Assembly: GCA_907165065.1 (NCBI GenBank)
Contig: OU015524.1
Location: forward strand, 186,001-250,000
Direction: 5' to 3'
Length of the DNA stretch: 64,000 nucleotides
From: Caprimulgus europaeus
Lineage: Eukaryota; Chordata; Aves; Caprimulgiformes; Caprimulgidae
In this document: one piece after another, positions 1-7,425 of the stretch
Layout of the letters: every line of letters begins with the position of its first letter
Position numbering within the stretch: position 1 is the stretch's first letter
Notes under the pieces: generated by a model
Seen by the model: only the letters and a program-made list of their open reading frames with translations
Databases searched by the model: none
What the model was told of the DNA's origin: nothing
Program-made: the position numbers and the translations under genes

Positions 1-297
1 ATTTGCCACCATTGCCCGGGGAAACTGCCCTTCTCTATTTGTCCTAGTTTAATCTTTTTGGCTACTTGAGGGTTATTTTGCAAACAATTGCTCCCAGCAT
101 TGTTGTGTCATCACCGTGATGGCCGTGTACAAATAACAGGCGACAATGCATTTGGCTCAGGTTTGTATAGGGCTGCAGCTCTTCAGAGAGTCTTTCTGTG
201 CTCCACCAGTATTATGGCCCAGAGTAACATGCTAGGCGCTGCTGTTTTCCCTTGTGGTGTGGTAACCCATCCATTCTCACCCTCTTTCCCATTTTAA
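1..297 (-). pseudogene. pol: ERV integrase N-terminus, truncated by window edge
   Basis: Frames on the minus strand are broken. Between about 75 and 1 one frame reads C-L-Q-N-N-P-Q-V-A-K-K-I followed by F-P-G-Q-W-W-Q, which is the end of the HHCC zinc-binding domain and the entry to the catalytic core of gammaretrovirus-like integrase. The core itself lies outside the window. The stretch from about 100 to 297 is too degraded to follow residue by residue. Confidence 0.7.
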
Positions 298-536
298 TTA
301 ATTGTAAATCCTCCTTTGTATATTTGGGTGTCTGATCAGTTTGTATTTTACCATCAGGAACCAAAGACTGTATTTCTGCTGTACCTTTTTGGCCACCCTT
401 TTTGCTTCTCGATGTGCCATGGAATTGCCCATTTCTCGCCCAGTAGTTCCCTTTTGGTGAGCTTTGCAGTACATAATTGCTGCCTTCTCTGGCAGCTGCA
501 CTGCTTCCAGTAGCTTAAGCATTTCCTTTGCGTGTT
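298..536 (-). pseudogene. pol: ERV RNase H C-terminal remnant
   Basis: This continues the RNase H in a new frame after the break near 545. The L-L-E-A-V-Q-L-P and C-K-A-H-Q-K-G segments are the C-terminal part of gammaretrovirus-like RNase H, and the histidine of the A-H-Q-K-G loop is retained. The final acidic residue of the active site, expected in the last helix, reads His (N-S-M-A-H). A stop follows at about 298. Confidence 0.75.
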
Positions 537-1541
537 TTATGTGCTTGCCTTGGCTGGATTAAAGTCCTCTTTCTCTCCAAACCACCCCATGGCATGAACC
601 GTTCCAAAAGCATATTTAGAGTCTGTCCAAATGTTCACTTTTCTGTCTTGGGTGAGCTCTAACGCTCGAGTTAAAGCTATTATTTCCGCCTTTTGTGCCG
701 CAGTGTTTGAGGCAAGGGCCCCGGACTCTGTTACCTTGTCTGTGGTAGTCGCCGCGTACCCTGCTTTGTGCTGACCGTTCTTGACGAAACTGCTGCCACC
801 TGTGTCCCACGTGTCCTCAGCATCCTCCAGGGGTTGTTCCTTCAGGTCTGGTTGACTGGAGCAGACTGCTTCAGTGGTCCCCGGGCAGTCACGGGTCACT
901 GGTTCTCCTGTAATCCCACTGAGGAAAGATGCTGGGCTGACAGTGTTAGTCACTGTGATCTGGACATCGTCCTGCTCCACCACAACGGCCTGGTATTTGA
1001 GGAATCTCTGTGGGGATAGCCAATGCCCCGCTTTTGCTTCCAGGACAGTGGACACCATGTGAGACACTAACACTGTCATCTTTTGGCCCGTTGTAAATTT
1101 GTGAGGCTCTTGGATGTTAAGCATTACTGCAGCCATTGCTCTCAGGCAGCTAGGCCATCCTCTACTCACCTCACCCACTTGTTTGGAGAAGTGTGCCATG
1201 GCTCTCCGATGATCTGGGCCTAGGTTTTGGGCTAAAATTCCCAGTGCAATGCCCAGCTTCTCCTGGGAGAACAGCCAGCAAGGTTTTGTGAGGTCTGGTA
1301 ACCCCAAGGCTGGGGCCCGCACAAGTTTTCGTTTCAAGTTGTGGAAAGCCCGCTCAGCTTCTCTATTCCAGGTGAGATCTTTTGAATCAGCTTTAGTAAG
1401 TTCATAAAGTGGTCTTACCAGGAGTCTGTAGTTGTAGATCCATAAATGACACCAACCCATCATTCCCAGGAGGGTTCGGAGCTCCTCAACCGTCTGTGGC
1501 TCGGCAGTTTGGCAGATGACTTCCTTTCTTGCTCTTCCCAA
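537..1541 (-). pseudogene. pol: ERV RT connection domain and RNase H (longest open stretch, 334 codons)
   Basis: This is the longest retroviral frame in the window. Residues 1-60 hold the RT thumb with an L-L-G-M-M-G-W segment. Residues 60-230 are the connection domain, including a segment with the tail L-S-P-Q-R-F-L-K-Y-Q. From about residue 245 the RNase H begins. The strand carrying the first catalytic Asp reads D-T-G-G-S-S, with Gly where the family has Asp. The second acid (A-E-I-I-A-L) and the W-T-D-S-K-Y-A-F aspartate are present. The frame ends at a TAA at 537-539 after a frameshift. RNase H would remove RNA from the RNA:DNA hybrid in reverse transcription; the missing Asp and the frameshift make it non-functional. 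Confidence 0.88.
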
Positions 1542-1544
1542 GGT

Positions 1545-2385
1545 CCGTTCCCCGCTGTGATTTCACACCCTGGACACGTCCCCTTTTGCTGAGCTGTCTG
1601 AGCTTTCTGTGGAGAGACTCGGTAACCACTTAGTCCAAGAAAGTTTAACAAACTCACGGCCCAAGTTATATTTTGTTCCTTTGCTTCAGTGGCTACAAGG
1701 AGATCCTCCACATCCTGCAGCACAGTCCCGGTTCCGGGTGGCGATTCCCACTGTTCCAAGTCCTTTGCCAGCTGGTTGCCAAAAAGGGTAGGGCTGTTCC
1801 TAAAGCTTTGTGGAAGTACAGTCTCAAGTTAGCTGCGTTTTTCCTCCCGGAATCCGGCTACTCCCACTCAAAGGCAAATAATAATTGACTTTCTAGGCTC
1901 ACAGGTAGGCAGAAAAAGGCATCCTTTAAATCCAGAACGGGTAAACCCAGTCAATTCAAATTTAAATTTAGTCAATAACGTGTATGGATTGGTTACCACA
2001 GGGTATAAATCCTCAGTTACTCTGTTCATGGCCCTGACATCCTGGACTATCCTATCATTTCCATCTGGTTTCTTCGTTGGTAGTATAAGAGTACTGCACT
2101 CAGATGCACATTCAATTAATAATCAGTACTTCAGAAACCGTTCTGTGATCGAACAAATCCCTTGTCTATCCTCTGACCTTGAGGGATATTGCTTTACTCT
2201 CGCTGTCTTAGTTCCTGGTTTAATTTTGACTACTGTCACCAAAGAAACTGTCTGGTTTTGCTTCACTGGGTATTTCAGTGGCCTATACCCCTGGGAATAC
2301 TTGATCCTGAACCTCCTTGGGTACCTCTGTCTTCTCAGAGGGACTTACCGAGGCCAAACTTAAAAGCTCAATTAGCTGATCATCC
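1545..2385 (-). pseudogene. pol: ERV reverse transcriptase remnant (fingers and palm)
   Basis: From about 2300 downward on the minus strand, the N-terminal RT pattern is readable: an I-L-P-T-K-K-P segment followed by V-Q-D-V-R-A-M-N and a V-V-T-N-P-Y-T-L-L segment. A TGA interrupts at 2125-2123 and frames shift near 1880. The polymerase active-site box at 1714-1703 reads D-V-E-D, while the family has Y-x-D-D, so one catalytic aspartate and the tyrosine are replaced. After it, an F-L-G-L-S-G-Y segment typical of gammaretrovirus-like RT is clear, then another frameshift near 1560. The enzyme is inactive. Confidence 0.85.
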
Positions 2386-2389
2386 CGCA

Positions 2390-2735
2390 CTTTAAATTCT
2401 GTTCCTTCCTTCCCAAATATTATTTCCTCCTCCAATTTTTTCTAATAAATCTCGCCCCAGTAAGGGCTTTGGTGAATTTGGCATATCAAGAAATTTATTA
2501 ATTCCTAATTGTTTCCCCAATTTGAACTTCAGAGGTTTGAGAAAATAGCCTTTTTGCTTTGGCCAGTAGCTCCCTTTGCCGTTACAAAATCACTGTCTGT
2601 AGGTGCCAGAGCCTGGTTTAAAACCGAAAGTGTTGCTTCGGTATCTACTAAAAATTCCACCCCCCCGCTGCTGTTTCCCAGCTTTAATATAACCAGTGGT
2701 TCCGCTCGGGCAGACCCCCCGGGGCCCCGTCAATC
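2390..2735 (-). pseudogene. pol: ERV aspartic protease remnant
   Basis: The minus-strand frame gives a retroviral protease-like stretch. The active-site loop at 2645-2634 reads D-T-E-A where the family has D-T-G-A, so the conserved glycine is lost. Downstream, a G-R-D-L-L-like segment near the C-terminus is typical of this protease family. The domain is the usual size, about 110 residues, and runs on into the reverse transcriptase, as in gammaretrovirus-like pol. Retained catalytic Asp with a changed Gly implies a dead enzyme. Confidence 0.75.
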
Positions 2736-2759
2736 CTCAGTTTCCTGCCACAGGGGCCC

Positions 2760-2955
2760 GAGTTCTGGGGGCGTGCGTGATTTTTCTACCCCCTTGTCTC
2801 CTTTGGGGACACTCGTTCTGTCAGTGTCCTGTTCGGTTACACCGCGCACACTGACTGCCCCCAGCGGGGGTCTCCGAAGGCCTCCGCTTCCCAGAGTCCC
2901 TGTTTCTCCTTTTGCCGGGGCCCCCCCTTGCTGTAAAGCTGCTACAAAATATTTC
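2760..2955 (-). pseudogene. gag: ERV gag nucleocapsid remnant with broken zinc knuckle
   Basis: On the minus strand, 2850-2809 encodes a retroviral CCHC zinc knuckle (C-x2-C-x4-H-x4-C). The first pair reads C-A-R-C and the histidine is at 2824-2826, but the residue right after the histidine, normally an aromatic residue in this family, is a TGA stop. Nucleocapsid binds genomic RNA during packaging. The flanking sequence is charged, as expected. The downstream frame runs toward the protease with another stop. Only this C-terminal part of gag is visible. Confidence 0.75.
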
Positions 2956-4905
2956 TAGCCCTTGATATACCCACCTCCACCAAGCACAGCACTGCTGATC
3001 AAGTCAGCTGTGGACATGAAATCCGGCTTCTGACTTGCAGACTGCAAGACAAGCTTGAATGCATTGCAGCCTCTGGTATCTACCTTCCCCCTGGCTTAAC
3101 TGCTAGAAAAATGCATTTACAAGGAGAGGGACTGATTTCCCCGCTGTTTCCACAACGGGCAGAGGAGCGTTTCCAGCCCTGGCAGCAGGTCCCTGCGTGT
3201 TCTAGCGCTGAGCCCTTGAGCAAGGCTGGCTCTTGGCCACTCCACACTATTGCTGTGGCTGCTCAAAGGGCAACAGGGACAGCTCTCTCCGGCCTGGATG
3301 TGAAACTGCTCCACTGCTGCTGTGAGCTACGTGCACATTCGTTGCTTAAGAGCAACGCTGCGCTGCGGGAAGCTGCTGAAGGTGGCGGAACCCGCGGTCC
3401 TCACCTGTTGTAGGAACTGGTTGCTCTTCAGAGCCGGTAGGGAGAGTCGGAGGTCTGAGTGCTCCACAGTAGCTGCAGGTCAAATTCAATCTCTCCCAGG
3501 TGGTCTGGAGTCATTAAAAAAGATTTGACATCAGGCAGGCTGTGGTGCTCCGTTACAAAAAGCCCCGGAGTGAGGACAAGGAGGTGACAGGTAAGGCAGA
3601 GAGTACAGGGAGACCCCACGCTGCACACCTTGGCACAGAGGGGCTCCTCGTGGGAAGAGGGACTTGTTCTGCTGCCTGTGCTTTCAGAACAGGTCTGTAC
3701 TGGCGTTGATTTCTTCTTCCTCTGTGAGGACTAATGCTCTCACCTCTGAACTTGGCCTGTGTCTTGAACTCAGTAACCAGCCGGCCATCGTCACGGGTGT
3801 AGATCCTGGTTATCTGCAGCCGGGCTGAGAGAACGCTGTCTGCCTGAATCCCTGCACAGTGCAGCAAGAGCAAAGTCACTGGGGAGGCCACACAGCACGG
3901 TCAGTCCTCAGGTGGGCTCTGTCAGCCCCATGTAGCTCCAGAAGCATTGGAGAGAGCCCCAGAAAGGCATGGTTTAACCGAGATCATCCTCTGGTGAGTC
4001 AGCTATACGCTTCCTCCATTATCCACACGTGCTGCCCAAGTCTCACTCAAGCATAAAGGAAGAAAATAGAGTTCCCCCCTATGATTAGCCTGTGATTCTA
4101 ACTTATTTTATATATTAAGTCACAGATAATGGTTTCTCCTGGCCTTAATTCCTGAGTGGCCCTCCATGAACAAAGCTTCTCCGGGTCCCTCCTCTATATC
4201 ACTTAGTGCCATCGCTGGCAGAAAAAAATCCAAGGTGAGGCACCGTCTCTTCCTCGGAGCCCTCTGAGCAGAGATACTGCTCAAGGCTGCAGGCACAGCT
4301 CGAGGCTCACAGCACACACAGGCTCCAAATATTGTGGAAAATGAAAATTAATTAGCTGCTGATAGAAGCCTCGCAGGCACAGGACAAACCACAGACAGAT
4401 GCACAGACATTAGGTCTGGGATGTAACCATCAGCCGAGGACAGGAACGATTTGGGGCTCACAGCTGGGAGTACTGCTGTTCTAACAAACAAGGGGATACC
4501 CTGGGAAAAAGTCCATCCAGGAGAGCCAGGAGGCTGAGGAATATGACCGCAGCTCCCACATGAGAATCGGTGGAGAGTCTTGGAGAAACCACTCCAAATA
4601 TCCCACAGGGAGCACCCTCTGCCTGGCCGGGGAAGCTCCGGTGGAGAGACAGCTCCTCTCCTGCAGCACTCGCTCACTTTCTAGTGACAAGTGTTCCCTG
4701 AACAGGGAGAGGCTGGGGGGGAAGCGACAGCCTCTGGCTAAGCTCACACACCTGCAGGCACACCTGGACTCAGCCCGCACGCCCTTTACTGCAGGGAGTG
4801 CTGCCCATGCTCAGCACTGTGATGCAGAAACCCAGAAAAAGGAAAAAAGGAGCACAAGCCACGTCCCCTGTACCCCTTCAAATGCCTCAAGGACCCGGGA
4901 CTCAC
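2956..4905. other. Unassigned moderately GC-rich DNA between ERV and first CpG-rich block
   Basis: No repeat family or complete gene is recognised. Two exon-like segments on the minus strand are listed separately (3408-3866). Short open frames on both strands lack codon-level or motif support. 4060-4350 is AT-richer and featureless. Confidence 0.4.
3408..3866 (-). other. Two exon-like segments on the minus strand, product not recognised
   Basis: Segment A (about 3860-3745) is preceded by a pyrimidine tract and TGCAG. It reads open through an I-T-R-I-Y-T-R-D-D-G-R segment and ends at a good donor (GGTGAGAG). Segment B (about 3533-3410) follows a CACCACAG acceptor-like site, carries a D-H-L-G-E-I-E-F-D-L segment and ends at CAACAG/GTGAGG. 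Segment B contains an in-frame TGA before its donor in the most protein-like frame, so this may be a pseudogene or chance. I do not recognise the protein. Splice-like boundaries and frames are seen; the idea that they belong to one transcript is inference. Confidence 0.2.
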
Positions 4906-5320
4906 CGCAGCTCTCGCTCTCGGTGCTGCCAGGAGAATTTGCCACTTCTTTCTCCTTCTCCCCTCCCTTCCTCTGCTGGAACTCTGGTCGCTTGGCTGTC
5001 CTCCACCCAAGACGCGGTCGCCCAGGGGCGGCAGCGGCGTTTCCTTCCTGGGAGGCAGCGACGAAGGTGGCGGCGTCACCACCCTGCAGGCACCGCAGCA
5101 CCGCGTTGCCGCTGCCGTTACCGGCGGCACCGAGCACGGGGACGTCACCGCGCACTGGCGGCAACAGAGCTGCAGTACCGATCTTTGGCCACCGAGCGGT
5201 AGCAGCGAGCACGGAATTTAAAAAGCGCTACCGCATGAGCCAAATTAAAAGAGCAGTTGCTACGCAACAGGCACGCGCTCGTGTAAACAACACTACTGCG
5301 CATGCGCTAGTTCCTAAGAG
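4906..5320. promoter_or_regulatory. CpG-rich, promoter-like block with NRF1 and RFX motifs and a minus-strand splice donor
   Basis: The block is dense in CG dinucleotides compared with its surroundings. It carries a perfect NRF1-type palindrome (TGCGCATGCGCT, 5297-5308), an RFX X-box-like palindrome (GTTGCTACGCAAC, 5256-5268) and a CRE-like GACGTCAC at 5141-5148. On the minus strand an open, charged reading frame ends at a strong donor (GCTGCG/GTGAGTCC, exon side at 4906), as in a first exon reading leftward. No ATG opens that frame in good context. 5025-5213 is homologous to 12585-12772. Promoter activity is inferred from composition and motifs, not shown. Confidence 0.5.
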
Positions 5321-5770
5321 CATAGAGTCGTTCCGCGTAGGCGGACTAGCCAGTTGGAGGCATGTTTGTGCCAACGGGAGGTCTACTCGTTGGTCTCCAG
5401 GTCCTCCGGGGCACTTCCGCATCATAGAGTCGTTCCGGGGAGGCGGACTAGCCAGCAGGCGGCATGTTTGTGCCAACGGGAGGTCTACTCGATGGTGTCC
5501 AGGTCCTCCGGGGCACTTCCGCATCATAGAGTCGTTCCGGGGAGGCGGACTAGCCAGCAGGCGGCATGTTTGTGCCAACGGGAGGTCTACTCGATGGTTT
5601 CCAGGTCCTCCGGGGCACTTCCGCATCAGCGAGTCGTTCCGGGGAGGCGGACTAGCCAGCAGGCGGCATGTTTATGCCAACGTAAGGCCTTCTCGATGGT
5701 TTTTCAGTCCTCCGGGGCACTTTTGTATCGTGGAGTCGCTCCGGAGGGCTGACTGGCCAGTTCTGGGGCA
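5321..5770. repeat. 102-bp tandem repeat, about 4.4 units
   Basis: Units start at 5321, 5423, 5525, 5627 and 5729, exactly 102 bp apart. Units 2 and 3 are almost identical; units 1 and 4 and the partial fifth are more diverged. Each intact unit holds CACTTCCGC (GCGGAAGTG on the other strand, an ETS/GABP-type site) at 5412, 5514 and 5616; the site is lost in unit 4. Because 102 is divisible by three and the unit has no stops, both strands stay open for hundreds of codons, which explains the long apparent frames here. It follows the CpG-rich block with no gap. A single further unit lies at 7332-7425. Confidence 0.95.
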
Positions 5771-6559
5771 TGTTTGAGCTGCCAGGAGGTGTTTTTCATG
5801 GGGTCTGCGTTCTGATTTGTTTAATAATGGATTTTAGTTTTTGGGTTTTAATTTATGTTTTGTTTGTCTATTTTTGTGTTGTGCAGCATATTTTTAATGT
5901 TGTATTGATTTTGGTGTTTTTTTTCATTTTGTGGTTTATGTTTAGCTAGGGGGGGGGGGGGAGTTAATCCTTAATTTTTTTGTTCTTTGTTGTTAAGTTT
6001 TTTATTTTAATTATTTTTGACATCTCCACTCTTACAACTGAGAACCCCAAGACCAGCAGTGCCATCAGCTATGACTATTAGAAGACATGCTGTGCTCGGG
6101 CCTCTGGAAAGAAACTGACTGGTTTTTGTTTGTTTGTTTGTTTGTCTTGTGTTTTGTTGTTTTTAAAGAGAGTGGAAAGTCTCGATGCTGATGACTTATA
6201 CTGCAAAGTACATTGTCTCTGAAGACCAACTCTGATGGGAAGTTCATAAAACAAAACTTCTTTGAATGAAAATGATTTCCATTTCAGAAATTCTCTTTCC
6301 TACTGAAGTGAAAATTACACACTCTAAAGAAAAAGGACGTTACTGAAGCTGTAACTCACCAAAAAACACATCATGACTCACTGTCACTAGTTGCAAGGCT
6401 GCCAGTGCTTCCTGGGAAAGCCTGGAAAAACATGTGAAGGGACGCAGATTTGTCCTGTTTTGTTCCTGTCTCTCTTTTGACCTCGACTGCTTTTAGAACA
6501 GACACTAGTTTCTCATTAAGGGGTTTGAGTACTACAGAGAGAGGTGGGAAAACACCGAT
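5771..6559. other. T-rich unassigned spacer with simple repeats
   Basis: 5800-6030 is strongly T/G-rich on the plus strand. There is a 13-base G run at 5949-5961 and a short (GTTT)n run near 6126-6145. 6476-6535 resembles 8908-8975 (same order of short blocks, ending in GGGGTTTGAG), so it may be an end of a dispersed repeat. No gene is seen. Confidence 0.5.
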
Positions 6560-7325
6560 AAATAGCACGAGGCTATGGGACAGAGAATAATGGAATTAAA
6601 ACAGAGAGCAGGAGCCAGAGAGAGAGAGAGAGACTGAGGGGGAAATCCAGAGAGGATATGGGGGGAAGAGGGAGGGATCCAAAACTGGGGACAAGGAGCC
6701 AGACAGAGAGAGATGGAGATGGCAGGGAACAGGAGGAAGATGGAGGAATTAATAAATAAGGTCAGGCAGCTGGACAGAGAGGGACAGAGAAACACAAAAA
6801 TAGTGGCAGGGTACAGAGCAGAGAGGGAAGAATTAACAAGTGAGGACAGCGAGACAGACGTGGAGATGGAGAAAAGCAAAAAGTACTGGTCTATGCGGCA
6901 GAGAGGGAAGAACTGAAAAACAGGGGTAGAAAGCAAGAAAAAGTACAATACAGAAAGAGGGGGCATGGATTAAAAGCGAGGGACAAGGAGCTGGGAAAAG
7001 TGAGGGGGAGAAAGAAACCGAACTGCAACACACTACAGGGCCGAGAAGGAAGAAACTGAACACCAGGGACAGGGAGCCAGACAAAAACTGCCAGAAAAAG
7101 AAAAAATACCTATGGGCTACAGGACAAAAAGGGAGGAATGAAAAAATAGGGATCTGGAACCAAGCAGAGAGAAATGGAGAAAGAAAAAATAGCAAGGGGC
7201 AAAAGGGCAGAGAAAGGGAGGAAGAGAAAAATGGGGATCCAGAGCCAAAGAGAGAGACAGTGAAAGAAAATGACAGCGATGGGCTACAGGGAGGAGAGGG
7301 AAGAATGAAAAGACAGGGACAAAGA
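6560..7325. repeat. 84-bp purine-rich degenerate tandem array, about 9 units
   Basis: The plus strand is nearly all purine (GGGACAGAGA, GGAAGAA, GAGAGAGA blocks). Anchors of the form GGGNTACAG or a close variant occur at 6809, 6895, 7031, 7114, 7197 and 7281. Spacing is 83-86 bp for adjacent units and the intervening positions are more degenerate. Each unit has the order anchor, GGGAAGAATGAAAAA-like block, GGGACAAGGAGCCAGA-like block, GAGAGAAATGGAGAAAG-like block. The minus strand stays open as a Ser/Leu/Phe/Pro-rich frame because 84 is divisible by three; I treat that as a by-product. Confidence 0.85.
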
Positions 7326-7331
7326 CCATGA

Positions 7332-7425
7332 CATGTTTGTGCCAACGGGAGGCCTTCTCGATGGTGTCCAGGTCCTCCGGGGCACTTCCGCATCATAGAG
7401 TCGTTCCGGGGAGGCGGACTAGCCA
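7332..7425. repeat. Isolated 94-bp copy of the 102-bp repeat unit
   Basis: The segment from CATGTTTGTGCC to GACTAGCCA matches the units at 5321-5770, lacking only 8 bp of the unit. It keeps the ETS-like site at 7383-7391 and shares the GGCCTTCTC variant with the diverged fourth unit. It sits immediately beyond the 84-bp array, so the purine array lies between two blocks of the same repeat. Confidence 0.92.

Larger units (their letters stand above)
1..2955 (-). mobile_element. Endogenous retrovirus (ERV-1, gammaretrovirus-like), decayed gag-pol remnant, cut by window edge
   Basis: Read on the minus strand from high to low coordinates, this segment gives the order nucleocapsid zinc knuckle, protease, reverse transcriptase, RNase H, integrase N-terminus, which is the gag-pol order of a gammaretrovirus-like provirus. 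Every domain is recognisable only after crossing frameshifts and stop codons, so it is an old inactive copy. No LTR is seen on the gag side: recognisable retroviral sequence stops near 2955, so the 5' LTR, matrix and capsid are missing or too diverged. The integrase continues beyond base 1. Domain order and motifs are seen directly; assignment to ERV-1 rather than another class rests on the similarity of the pol to that group. Confidence 0.9.

Noticed and set aside
4560..5777. 405-codon plus-strand open frame as a protein gene
   Set aside because: Its 3' third is the 102-bp repeat, whose length divisible by three and lack of stops keep all of it open on both strands. The rest is CpG-rich DNA where stops are rare. 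No domain or start context supports it.
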